Positions 16,387 to 24,397 of a stretch of 64,000 bases of DNA are shown piece after piece. The number at the start of each line of letters is the position of its first letter. The stretch's first letter is position 1. The translations under genes were made by a program, and so were the position numbers. The notes beneath the pieces were generated by a model. It saw only the letters and a list, made by a program, of their open reading frames with translations. It did not search any database and was not told the DNA's origin. The DNA is from Paenibacillus soyae (GTDB lineage Bacteria > Bacillota > Bacilli > Paenibacillales > Paenibacillaceae), in assembly GCF_024623455.1 (NCBI RefSeq), contig NZ_JANIPJ010000003.1, positions 62,001 through 126,000 of the forward strand, written 5' to 3'.

Positions 16387-16699
16387 TTGGGGTGAAATTT
16401 TTTTTTTGCTGGCTCAACCTCTCGTCACTTTCCGCCCGCATTGCTCGCTTTGCTTGGGCGTGTTGGATAGACTACTACATCAAAACTGATCGTTACCCTC
16501 GCCTCAGTCGCTGTGCGAAGGGATCATTCCTCCGATCGCTGTTGCAAATGGATTCTTTTCATTAGGACTATTCTGCGGTTAGAATCCATTTGCAAAGGCG
16601 AGCGCTGACGCTTCTCCGGAACGTTCCCTTCGCTTCGCTTGGGCTACTGCATCCAAAACAACAGTCGATACCTCCGACTCAGTCGCTGCGCGATGGGAG
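16387..16699. other. Non-coding flank of the palindrome array
   Basis: No gene is supported here. The segment carries a run of nine T (about 16401-16409), a 15-bp perfect inverted repeat at 16542-16595, and two diverged copies of a sequence of about 65 bases (about 16455-16520 and 16640-16700) sharing GCTTGGGC and TCAGTCGCTG.GCGA. It looks like decayed repeat material continuous with the array to the right. Confidence 0.5.
16542..16595. repeat. 15-bp inverted repeat with 24-base loop
   Basis: TTGCAAATGGATTCT (16542-16556) and its exact complement (16581-16595) enclose 24 bases. No T-run and no adjacent stop codon; it lies in the repeat-rich gap before the palindrome array. Could be an ancient mobile-element end or an RNA hairpin. 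Confidence 0.6.
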
Positions 16700-17490
16700 C
16701 TAGCAGCTAGAGGCACCCGCGAGTCTCTAAGGCGGTAATAACGCCTTACAGCCCCGGAAAACAGCGCGCCCCTGCATTTAAGGCGTCGATATCGCCTTGC
16801 AGCGACAACTAGAGGCACATGCGAGTCTCTAAGGCGGTCATAACGCCTTACAGACTCGGAAATCAGCGCGCCACAGCTTCTAAGGCGCTGATATCGCCTT
16901 GCAGCAGCAGCTAGAGGCACATGCGAGTCTCTAAGGCGGTAATAACGCCTTACAGCCCCGAAAAACAGCGTTCCCCAGCTTTTAAGGCGTCGATATCGCC
17001 TTGCAGCGACAACTAGAGGCACCCGCGACTCTCTAAGTCGGTAATAACGCCTTACAGCCCCGAAAAACAGCCCGCCCCTGCTTTTAAGGCGCCGACATCG
17101 CCTTGCAGCAACAACTGGAGGCACACGCGAGTCTCTAAGGCGGTAATAACGCCTTACAGCCCCGGAAAACAGCGCGCCCCTGCTTTTAAGGCGCCGACAT
17201 CGCCTTGCAGCGGCAACAAGAGGCACCTGCGAGTCTCTAAGGCGGTAATAACGCCTTACAGCCCCGGAAAACAGCGCGCCCCTGCTTTTAAGGCGTCGAT
17301 ATCGCCTTGCAGCAGCAGCTACAGGCACCTGCGAGTCTCTAAGGCGGTAATAACGCCTTACAGCCCCGAAAAACAGCGCGCCCCAGCTTCTAAGGCGCCG
17401 ATATCGCCTTGCAGCAGCAGCTAGAAGCACCTGCGAGTCTCTAAGGCGGTAACAACGCCTTACAGCCCCGAAAAACAACCCGCAGCTCGA
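16700..17490. repeat. Array of 15 palindromes with exact 51-bp period (102-bp unit)
   Basis: The core TAAGGCG-N7-CGCCTTA/G recurs at 51-bp steps from 16728 through 17442 (AAGGCG at 16729, 16780, 16831 and so on; the copy at 17035 is degenerate). Two alternating versions (loop GTAATAA or T/CCGATAT-like) make a 102-bp higher-order unit present about 7.5 times with only scattered substitutions. Because 51 and 102 are multiples of three, a 317-residue minus-strand frame stays open through it; I regard that frame as a by-product. The linkers vary more than the stems. Not CRISPR: there are no unique spacers. Confidence 0.95.
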
Positions 17491-17510
17491 AAACGGAGAC
17501 CCTGCGCAAC

Positions 17511-17550
17511 AAAAAAGCAATGACCGCCGCAAAAGCGGCGTGTCATTGCT
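17511..17550 (-). terminator. Terminator after the ydbT-like gene
   Basis: On the minus strand AGCAATGAC plus GCCGC pair across a TTTT loop and are followed by TTTTTTG. It ends 26 bases past the stop of the PH-domain gene and is a classic Rho-independent terminator. Confidence 0.9.
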
Positions 17551-17576
17551 ATTGTTCGAAAAAGGGTTAGCTTCTA

Positions 17577-19268
17577 TTAGACGCTGATTGACTCCCCATC
17601 TCCGTCCCCTTCACCTATTCCGATTCCGTTACCTTTGCGTCCGTTCTTGCCGCTCCGGCTGAACCAGTTCCAGATCGGCTGGATAACGGATTGTTCCATT
17701 CCGGATACCGTGTAGCCGAAGGGACTGCCTAGGACGTTAACGGATAGCGCGGCGATTCCTCTGCGGCGCTGGGCGTCCGAGCGTTTCACCTTCATGACGA
17801 CGATACGCGGCCTGCGAACGTAATAGGTGATGCGATGAAGGATCCGCTTACGGATCGTGAGCTGTCCGTCATGAAGCAGCAGCCCTGCCGCACGATGGCA
17901 GCTAATGCGCCACCAAAGCGTAAGAGGCACAATGGCAAGCGACCATGCGCCGACTGCCCCGAAAATCCAGATGCAGGCGATGCAGAGGCAAAGGGCGATC
18001 AGCAGCGGAATCCGCACGTAGTAGATCAGCGCTTTCCGAGGCGATAACGCCAATTGCTCCGAAGCGTGAGTCATTATGCCGGGCACGAAGCTGTGAAGCA
18101 GCTTCTGGATCTCCGTCGCTTTGATGAACGGATGGAGCATAAGCTGTTCGTTTTTGTCCGAGGACACGACCTGCAGCTTAACCTCCGCATAACCGAACGG
18201 CTGCCGGAGCCAGCTCTCGCCCACGATGACGGCCTGCACGTTCTTCGGATCGAAGAGGATGCTCTTCTTCTCGAGAAGACCATATGACAGCATCACTTGC
18301 TTGCCGTCTCGCCGCAGCGTAAACCCGCTATATTTCAATATATAGAGCAGGATCGACAGAATCCAGGCAAAAAGGATAACAACCACGGCGATTCCCACGA
18401 TAAGAAAAACGCTGGGCATTGAACGGATCGAGTCCTCTACGACGTCTTCGAAAAAATGCTCCGGGAGCAGTAAATCGAGAAAATCGTCCGCAAAGGAATA
18501 CAGACCGCCGATGAACGCCGCCGCCAAACCAAAGTTAAGCGAAGAGGCGGCCGCCTGGAACAGCTGGCCCGGACCTAACGTTATCTGGGCATCCGGGATG
18601 TCGATGCCTTGCGTACCGGCCGCACCATTCTGCCCGGAAAGCTTATCATTACCGGCGGCCGTCGAGCTGACATTAACGGAGGAGACCTGTCGAGTATCGA
18701 ATGACGCCGCCGCTCCCACAGCATCCACGCCAGCTGACTCCGGGCCAGCAAGGCTGGCTCCCGCCCCGGACATCTCCGTGGCCGCGCCGCCAGCTTCGGT
18801 CCCCGATTCTTGACCGGCGACTGGCGTTTGCCGCCGAAGCAGCTGCTTGATCTCGTTCGCTTCCTCCGTTTTCAACGTATGCAGAATGCCGTCGGCTTTT
18901 TTGTTGCCGCCAGGCGTCTCGATTTTCAGCTGGACGACGCCCAGCAGACGCTGGATCAACGGCTGCTCTATATTGACGGAATGAATGCGGGAATAGTAGA
19001 TCGTTTTCTCCTCGCGGAACAGAATGCCGGAGCGGATAATAATCCGATCTTCCTCCAGCCAGAAGCCGAACCTGCGCCAAGACAAATAACTAAGCAGCAC
19101 AAAAATCAATAAAAGGCCGCCGACTCCCGCGTACCAGTACCATTTGATATCCGCCCAGTCCGGCCGCTTAAGCAGAAATACGATAATAATCGGCAGGAAA
19201 CCCTTGATAATCGAAAAGACGACGAACAATATATAGGACGGATGCAGCGTACGCCGTTCATTCAGCAT
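17577..19268 (-). CDS. Membrane protein with bacterial PH domains (YdbT-like)
   Basis: A 563-residue membrane protein of the YdbT family. It has paired transmembrane helices followed by bPH2 (DUF304-type) domains: the first near 65-145 (SWRRFGFWLEEDRIIIRSGILFREEKTIYYSRIHSVNIEQ), a second near 310-390 (KYSGFTLRRDGKQVMLSYGLLEKKSILFDPKNVQAV), and a third near 455-530. An unusual Ala/Ser/Gly-rich low-complexity insert (about 150-215) separates the first domain from the next helices. It overlaps its partner gene by 11 bases. In B. subtilis YdbS/YdbT contribute to resistance to certain antimicrobial peptides; role here inferred. Confidence 0.85.
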   Translation of the reverse strand: MLNERRTLHPSYILFVVFSIIKGFLPIIIVFLLKRPDWADIKWYWYAGVGGLLLIFVLLSYLSWRRFGFWLEEDRIIIRSGILFREEKTIYYSRIHSVNIEQPLIQRLLGVVQLKIETPGGNKKADGILHTLKTEEANEIKQLLRRQTPVAGQESGTEAGGAATEMSGAGASLAGPESAGVDAVGAAASFDTRQVSSVNVSSTAAGNDKLSGQNGAAGTQGIDIPDAQITLGPGQLFQAAASSLNFGLAAAFIGGLYSFADDFLDLLLPEHFFEDVVEDSIRSMPSVFLIVGIAVVVILFAWILSILLYILKYSGFTLRRDGKQVMLSYGLLEKKSILFDPKNVQAVIVGESWLRQPFGYAEVKLQVVSSDKNEQLMLHPFIKATEIQKLLHSFVPGIMTHASEQLALSPRKALIYYVRIPLLIALCLCIACIWIFGAVGAWSLAIVPLTLWWRISCHRAAGLLLHDGQLTIRKRILHRITYYVRRPRIVVMKVKRSDAQRRRGIAALSVNVLGSPFGYTVSGMEQSVIQPIWNWFSRSGKNGRKGNGIGIGEGDGDGESISV

Positions 19269-19737
19269 CGTCTTCCACCTTCGCGAGCTGTCCGATACGT
19301 CGTTTGAGCGCTTCCGCTTCTTCCTTCTTTAATCCCGCGATTTTATGAGTCGTCGCTGCCGTTACGACGGAAACCGTCGCCAGCTGGAACTTTCTCATAA
19401 GCGGGCCGCTTCCCAGCTCGACGTGCTGCACGCGCACCATCGGCACCAGCACATTGCTAATAAAGATGACGCCGGATTCGATCTCCAGCTCTTCCTCGAA
19501 CAGCTCGTAGCGAAACCGTTTATACTTCACGGCAGGAACCAGCCATGTGAATATAAGGAGGAACAATACCAGCAAGCCTAAACAAATCCAAACCGGAATC
19601 CATGTCCAATCCTGCCACTTCGCGATGATCGCATACGCGATAATGAGGAGCAGGAAGATGCCGTTGCCGATGAAATCCGCAATGCGGTATGCCTTTAAAT
19701 AATCGGGATGAAGCCGTTTCGTTAATTCCCTGTCCAT
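19258..19737 (-). CDS. Small bPH2 membrane protein (YdbS-like)
   Basis: A 159-residue protein with two N-terminal helices (about 23-43 and 48-70) and one bPH2 domain reading YKRFRYELFEEELEIESGVIFISNVLVPMVRVQHVELGSGPLMRKFQLATVSVVTAATTH. It matches YdbS in size and domain layout and precedes the YdbT-like gene with an 11-base overlap, so the two products probably form one complex. Confidence 0.87.
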   Translation of the reverse strand: MDRELTKRLHPDYLKAYRIADFIGNGIFLLLIIAYAIIAKWQDWTWIPVWICLGLLVLFLLIFTWLVPAVKYKRFRYELFEEELEIESGVIFISNVLVPMVRVQHVELGSGPLMRKFQLATVSVVTAATTHKIAGLKKEEAEALKRRIGQLAKVEDDAE

Positions 19738-19794
19738 TATGATTCTCCCCCTATTCGTTCCCCCCTCCTATTACACCAATTTTCCAATTCGCAG

Positions 19795-20280
19795 TCAACC
19801 TACCACCAGCTCCGCCGTGCCCTTAATTTCCCAGCTAATCGGTTCCATGACCGAAAAACGACGGGGGTGAGCCATTCTTACAATAAGTACTACACCCGGT
19901 TGCTTAAGCACCGCCTCGAAATCATAATCTTCGTTCCGATAAAAAAATGGAAATTCCCGATCATCGTTTATGACCTCGAAGACGAGAATATCCACGCGTT
20001 CCCGGAGGAAGGAACGGGCCAGCGGCTCGCCGTTCTCGTCCAGCTGCAAATTACGCTGCAAATAGAGCGCCGCGGCATCGGAGGCCGCGGAAGCATCTAT
20101 TCTTGCGATGCCGTCCGCAAGAGCGGTCTTGTCCACTTGCTGGGCGGCCGCATGCGCCGCGCGGTTAACGGCGCGCTTGCCTTGGAACAGCGCCTTCATC
20201 GCCATCTCCTCCTCGATTTGCAGCGTATGCGCGCTGAGCCAGATCGCCATCATCGCCACGTACAGCACAAGCTTGTACAA
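19795..20280 (-). CDS. Pseudopilin-like protein of the Tad locus (TadE-like position)
   Basis: A 161-residue protein with a single N-terminal hydrophobic segment (YKLVLYVAMMAIWLSA) followed by an acidic helix (HTLQIEEEMAMKALFQGKRAVNRAAHAAAQQVDK), then a beta-rich C-terminal part. This is the shape of TadE/pseudopilin-like proteins that join Tad pili, but no family signature is strong enough for a firm name. It is the last gene of the Tad operon, 27 bases after its neighbour. Confidence 0.65.
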   Translation of the reverse strand: MYKLVLYVAMMAIWLSAHTLQIEEEMAMKALFQGKRAVNRAAHAAAQQVDKTALADGIARIDASAASDAAALYLQRNLQLDENGEPLARSFLRERVDILVFEVINDDREFPFFYRNEDYDFEAVLKQPGVVLIVRMAHPRRFSVMEPISWEIKGTAELVVG

Positions 20281-20307
20281 GACGGTTCGCCTCCTTCCTT
20301 CGCCGGT

Positions 20308-20733
20308 TTATGGGACATATTCGCTCATCTTCATGCCGTAGGCGCTCATTCGCTCGTCCGGGCCGACCGGGGTGACGCCGATTAACGAATCGATTAGGAA
20401 TAAATTTTCGAAAGGGTAGGTTACGGTCAACTCGATGCCTACTCCCCTTATGACGGGGGCCATAGGGTCGGTCGCGTCCGCTCCGCTTGTCGTCTCATAA
20501 CGGTACTCGACCGCGTCCTCACGAAGTCCGAATCCAGCCAGCCTTCGCCTCGACTCTTCCTCCATCGCCGTGCTGATATAACCGTAGGTTCCGCTTGCCC
20601 CAACCTCGAGCAAATAATCGACCTCCTGCTGCAGCACGGCTTGCCTGACGATCGCCACATGCTTGTAGATTGGAGAAAACATGATCCAACAGATCGTTGC
20701 CGCGAATAAAACAAATACCAGAATCTGCTTCAT
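20308..20733 (-). CDS. Pseudopilin-like protein of the Tad locus
   Basis: A 141-residue protein with an N-terminal membrane helix (ILVFVLFAATICWIMFSPIY) and a soluble domain. The segment QAVLQQEVDYLLEVGASGTYGYISTAMEEESRRRLAGFGL has the helical character of a minor pilin stalk. It starts within the stop of the 48-residue ORF (ATGA overlap) and belongs to the Tad operon. No specific family recognised; minor pilin function is inferred from topology and position. Confidence 0.65.
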   Translation of the reverse strand: MKQILVFVLFAATICWIMFSPIYKHVAIVRQAVLQQEVDYLLEVGASGTYGYISTAMEEESRRRLAGFGLREDAVEYRYETTSGADATDPMAPVIRGVGIELTVTYPFENLFLIDSLIGVTPVGPDERMSAYGMKMSEYVP

Positions 20734-20876
20734 GGGCTCATTCCCTTCACGTAATCGCTCATGGCGCTGCCCGAACGATTGATCCCGCTTTTGAGCCCGT
20801 CTTCGCCATCCGCTACGGTCGTATAGATCAACACGACCGTTACGATCAGCAACATCGAAGTCAGTATCGCCCTCAT
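20730..20876 (-). CDS. 48-residue pilin-like miniprotein
   Basis: An ORF too short for most gene finders: MRAILTSMLLIVTVVLIYTT, then ADGEDGLKSGINRSGSAMSD and a short tail ending GMSP. One N-terminal membrane helix and a short polar tail. Its start (cat at 20874-20876) is preceded by AGGTTCGGGGGTGAG-like sequence, and its stop overlaps the next gene as ATGA. It resembles the 49-residue ORF upstream (same MR.IL start, helix, acidic/Thr-rich tail and Pro end). Candidate Flp-type major pilin or assembly subunit. Confidence 0.65.
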   Translation of the reverse strand: MRAILTSMLLIVTVVLIYTTVADGEDGLKSGINRSGSAMSDYVKGMSP

Positions 20877-20998
20877 GCTCTCACCCCCGAACCTGCCTAA
20901 CTTTCGAAACTTCGAACTTTCAAATTTTTGAACCGATCTCCGATCTGTCTCTCCTCTTCAATCCCCGCCGTAATTACTCTCCGGCAAGCTATCGCTCC

Positions 20999-21148
20999 TT
21001 ATGGCAGAAGCGTGCTGATCCGCGTATTCGCCGCGTTGCCTTGGGACTCGATTTGGCTTCTCGTCCCCGTCGTGTCCTGCGCGATGATCGTGTTGAACAT
21101 GACGACCACGACCACCAGCAGCATGACTGTCATCAGAATGTTGCGCAT
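20999..21148 (-). CDS. 49-residue pilin-like miniprotein
   Basis: The product starts MRNILMTVMLLVVVVVMFNT, with one membrane helix and a short polar tail ending STLLP. The ATG at 21146-21148 follows AGGTGA at a six-base spacing; the longer frame to 21232 overlaps the tadC gene and is not needed. Same layout as the 48-residue ORF downstream, suggesting tandem duplication. Its position directly after tadC and its size make it a candidate Flp pilin, although the canonical Flp cleavage site (G/XXXXEY) is not obvious. Confidence 0.65.
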   Translation of the reverse strand: MRNILMTVMLLVVVVVMFNTIIAQDTTGTRSQIESQGNAANTRISTLLP

Positions 21149-21189
21149 ATCCGTCACCTCCCCGTGCGAAATATATCGAGATACAATCG

Positions 21190-22080
21190 TCAACCAAGGG
21201 ACTGGAACAGCTTCTGCCCTTCCCTGACCCAAGGATAAATAAACACTTGAAAGGTATACAGAATCGGAACGCCCGCTATGATGAACAATGCGTACGAGGT
21301 CGATTCTTTCCGGCTTTCTTTGGCAAGCTCGAGCTTCTCCTTATAATCGGAAATCCGCACCCGCAGCAGCTCGTAGTACTCAACGCTCTCATGCTGGCGA
21401 AGGGCGTCGATCGTCTCCGCGAAGCTCATGCCGTCATCCGTCCCTATCCGCTGCTTGAACTCTCTCAGCGCAACGGCGGGATCGTGATACCATTCGGCAA
21501 GCATTCTCTCGAGATCTCCGCGCATGACCTTGGTGTACGGGACGCAGCGCATCAGCTTCGTGTGAATATTAAGCGTGGAATCCGCCAAATAAAGCAGCTG
21601 ATTGCTGATGACGTAAATTTCTTTGGTCAGCTGCATGGCCCTCATCTTGCGCAAGGCTCGAAGCCACACGCGGTCCAGCTTCATTAGAAAGGCTGCCAGC
21701 AGCGGAATGCCGCCCAGCAGCTGCATCGCGACCGATAACAGCCGATCCTGGAACAAAACGGCCGCGAGCGCCGCAAGAGCCAGGCAAGCGGCAATGCCCG
21801 CTCTTCGGACAAGCAGATACCACGCGGGATCCGCCGCGAAGCCGCAGCCGGCAAGCAACAGCTCCCTCTCCTGATAGGAGGGCCCTTCTCTGCGGATGCC
21901 GAACATCTTCAGCCAGCTGTCGGGAGCCGGAGTCTTGCGCCAGGTCAGGAACGCCAGACGCTTCCATCTTACCGGCCGCCGAGGCAGCAGACGTAACAGC
22001 GCATAGAGACCGAACGCGGCGAATACGAACTGGCCGAGCACGGCTCCGGCCGCCGCCCAAGCCGTTACCCATTGCATCAT
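21190..22080 (-). CDS. Tad pilus inner-membrane platform protein (TadC-like)
   Basis: A 296-residue membrane protein: an N-terminal helix, two adjacent helices near 90-130, a long cytoplasmic helical domain with MQLTKEIYVISNQLLYLADSTLNIHTKLMRC, and a C-terminal helix (YALFIIAGVPILYTFQVFIYPW). The order matches TadC/T2SF-type platform proteins, with the cytoplasmic part lying between helices. It follows the TadB-like gene by 17 bases. It should form the platform on which the CpaF motor acts. Confidence 0.78.
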   Translation of the reverse strand: MMQWVTAWAAAGAVLGQFVFAAFGLYALLRLLPRRPVRWKRLAFLTWRKTPAPDSWLKMFGIRREGPSYQERELLLAGCGFAADPAWYLLVRRAGIAACLALAALAAVLFQDRLLSVAMQLLGGIPLLAAFLMKLDRVWLRALRKMRAMQLTKEIYVISNQLLYLADSTLNIHTKLMRCVPYTKVMRGDLERMLAEWYHDPAVALREFKQRIGTDDGMSFAETIDALRQHESVEYYELLRVRISDYKEKLELAKESRKESTSYALFIIAGVPILYTFQVFIYPWVREGQKLFQSLG

Positions 22081-22097
22081 CGAGAGATGCGCCTCCC

Positions 22098-23033
22098 TTA
22101 CATTTTTCTGCGGGACAGATACAATCCCATCAAGAACGAACCGAATATAAGCATTACCGCGTTAAGCAGCATGTCGCGGCCCCCGCCGTCCTGCAAATAA
22201 TAGTAATAAGCGTTGCTCGGGTTGTACCGAATATTAATGCCGATGAACAACGCAAGGAACAATACCGGGGTGAAATTCGCGACGCGAATCTCGAGCAGCC
22301 GATTCCGCTCCTGCTCGTTCGCCCTTCTCGCTCTGCGCATGTCCCCGAGCAGCTCCCTCAAACTTTCCGATACGGATACGCCTTCGGTAAGCGATACCCT
22401 CAATATTTGCGCGAAATATTCCGCCCACACATGCCCTAGCGATCCCGCCATGATCCGCAGGCTGGCTTCGTCGTCGCCGCGCACGGATAAATTCCGGTAC
22501 AGCTGCTCGAACACCGCCTGCATCGGACCGAGCAGGCGCTTCTCTTCCACGGTCCGCTGCAGCGCGACCCTCACCTGCCGCTCCCCCGTCACGAGATAAC
22601 ATTGATAGAACAATTCCACGGCCGGCAAAAAGTCGATCTGCGCGCCCATTCGGCGATGAACGAGAAGTCCCCTTATCCAAACATAAGGGCTTAAGCCGAC
22701 AACGCAGCCAAATAGCAGCGTCCCCTTCGGCGTCTGGAAAAACAGCCCTCCCGCCAACGTTCCCGCCAGCAGCAGCAAGCCCGATATGCCGAGGAACATC
22801 TCCGCTTTCACCCGGAACCGCACCGTCTCGAGAAGCTCGCCGATATGCCCCGTGAGCGCAAGGTACGCTTTGCTCTTGTCCAACAGCAGCTTGCGCAGGC
22901 TATAGGGAGACTCATAGGTGAGCCTGCCTCGCAATCGCCGTCTCTCGGCGATTGACTGCAAGATGCCGTACGAGACGATGTTCAGAAGAATGAACAACAG
23001 CGTCATGCCTGCAAGCATCGAAATCTGGTTCAT
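22098..23033 (-). CDS. Tad pilus inner-membrane platform protein (TadB-like)
   Basis: A 311-residue protein with an N-terminal helix, two helices near 80-130, a T2SF-like cytoplasmic domain (DFLPAVELFYQCYLVTGERQVRVALQRTV and VSLTEGVSVSESLRELLGDMRRARRANEQERNRLLE) and a C-terminal helix pair. The start at 23031-23033 (MNQISML) overlaps the cpaF stop as ATGA and has GGAGGTGG upstream; the longer frame to 23126 is an artefact. Partner of the TadC-like protein. Confidence 0.8.
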   Translation of the reverse strand: MNQISMLAGMTLLFILLNIVSYGILQSIAERRRLRGRLTYESPYSLRKLLLDKSKAYLALTGHIGELLETVRFRVKAEMFLGISGLLLLAGTLAGGLFFQTPKGTLLFGCVVGLSPYVWIRGLLVHRRMGAQIDFLPAVELFYQCYLVTGERQVRVALQRTVEEKRLLGPMQAVFEQLYRNLSVRGDDEASLRIMAGSLGHVWAEYFAQILRVSLTEGVSVSESLRELLGDMRRARRANEQERNRLLEIRVANFTPVLFLALFIGINIRYNPSNAYYYYLQDGGGRDMLLNAVMLIFGSFLMGLYLSRRKM

Positions 23034-24397
23034 TGCGCCACCTCCTTCATGAGCCAAGCGGCAGCCCTGGATGACGGCGTATTCGGATAAAACCAAGCGT
23101 CTCTGCTCTCGTCGAAAACCGCCCACTCCCTCACGCGCACTTCGCCGTCATCCCACCGGATCTCGCCGATTCGGCTAACAATTCTCCGCCCCCGCCACAC
23201 CTTCATCTCGACGCCGAGCTCCGTTACGTATTCCGCGATTCGTTTGGTGAGTCTCTCCGGATTCATGCCCCTGCCGTCGAGCATGCACATGTCAGCGATC
23301 GCTTCGGGCACGTCTTCGAGCCGGTTGGCATGCACCGTGGTCATGCTTCCGGCATGTCCCCGCGTGCAGGCCCTTACATAGATATTAGCGTCATCATCGC
23401 GGATTTCCGCATGGATGATTCGCTGCGGCGATTGCCGGAGCGCAAGCTTGAACGCTTGCGCCGCGCTATGGGCGGGGTCTTCCTCGGACGTCTCGTATTC
23501 GACGATGTTCTTCCCCGGGAAATCCCTGCCGAGCATCATCTCGAACCGTCCTTCGATCGTGACGACTCGCTCGTCGTCGGGCAATTCCGCGATCATCGCT
23601 TTCATCAAATTCGTTTTGCCGGAGTTCGTCGGACCGATGAACACCATATTGTATCTTCCGCGAAGAGCGGCAAGCAGCATTCGCCGCATCTCTTCGCTCA
23701 TCGTGCGGTACGGGGGAGCCGTCAGCGCCTCGAGACCGTAATGCCGAACGGTATAGAACCGGATCGTGAGCGTCGGTCGCGAGGTGAAGCCGAATCCGGT
23801 CATCGTGACTCGCGAGCCGTCCCTCAGCATGACCTCTGCCCAGCGCTTGCGCGGATTGATCCGGTCATTGTTGTAGAGAACCAAATTTTGCTGAATGCGC
23901 TCCACGTCGCGAACGCTGGCGAACCGGAATTCGGATAAGGACGCCGTCCCTCCGCGAACCTCATAGATCCGGTCGCCAAGCACTTGAATTTCCTCAAGCC
24001 CCTGACGGTTCGCCAGCACGAGCTCCAGCACATGAAGACCGACCACCTCGGCGAACAGCGCTTCCGCCAGACTGCCGTATGGATGCTTATAGTCCGGCAG
24101 GCTCTGAGCGCGAAGCCGAAATAGCCGATCCTCGATAACCGCCAGTACCTGCTCCCTCTCCTGGGGGAAGCCAAGCACCGCCCGATTGAGCGTCTCGCTG
24201 TATTGCCTGCGTTCTTCCTCCGTCATTCCCCGCGGCGCGCTCAAGTACGTCCGGATCTCGCCGGCCAGCCGCTCGAAATCCTCGGACGAATCCGATTGCC
24301 CGCGCGATTCCCCGGCTTCACCGGCTTCCGGCTCTCTCTCTCCCTCCGTCCGTACTTTGGCCGCGAATTCTGCTAACGAAAACCTGCCGTTCTTCAT
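23030..24397 (-). CDS. cpaF: Tad pilus assembly ATPase (CpaF/TadA-like)
   Basis: A 455-residue secretion ATPase of the CpaF/TadA branch. Walker A GPTNSGKT is at 255-262, the Walker B-like segment RIIHAEIRD at about 326-334, and the conserved RGHAGSMTTVHANRLEDVP follows. The N-terminal domain carries the typical LVLANRQGLEEIQVLGDRIYEVRGG. The frame extends to 24841, but the ATG at 24395-24397 overlaps the cpaE stop (ATGA) and begins MKNGRFSLAEF. It should power pilus assembly through the TadB/TadC platform. Confidence 0.9.
   Translation of the reverse strand: MKNGRFSLAEFAAKVRTEGEREPEAGEAGESRGQSDSSEDFERLAGEIRTYLSAPRGMTEEERRQYSETLNRAVLGFPQEREQVLAVIEDRLFRLRAQSLPDYKHPYGSLAEALFAEVVGLHVLELVLANRQGLEEIQVLGDRIYEVRGGTASLSEFRFASVRDVERIQQNLVLYNNDRINPRKRWAEVMLRDGSRVTMTGFGFTSRPTLTIRFYTVRHYGLEALTAPPYRTMSEEMRRMLLAALRGRYNMVFIGPTNSGKTNLMKAMIAELPDDERVVTIEGRFEMMLGRDFPGKNIVEYETSEEDPAHSAAQAFKLALRQSPQRIIHAEIRDDDANIYVRACTRGHAGSMTTVHANRLEDVPEAIADMCMLDGRGMNPERLTKRIAEYVTELGVEMKVWRGRRIVSRIGEIRWDDGEVRVREWAVFDESRDAWFYPNTPSSRAAAWLMKEVAQ

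Noticed and set aside
16700..17490. CRISPR array
   Set aside because: The whole 102-bp unit is conserved, there are no unique spacers, and no cas genes are near.
16579..17532. A 317-residue minus-strand ORF of Arg-rich 34-residue repeats
   Set aside because: It exists because the DNA repeat period (102 bp) is a multiple of three. It has no ribosome binding site, an extreme Arg/Tyr/Leu composition and no family match, and the second array with a different sequence shows the same open-frame effect.
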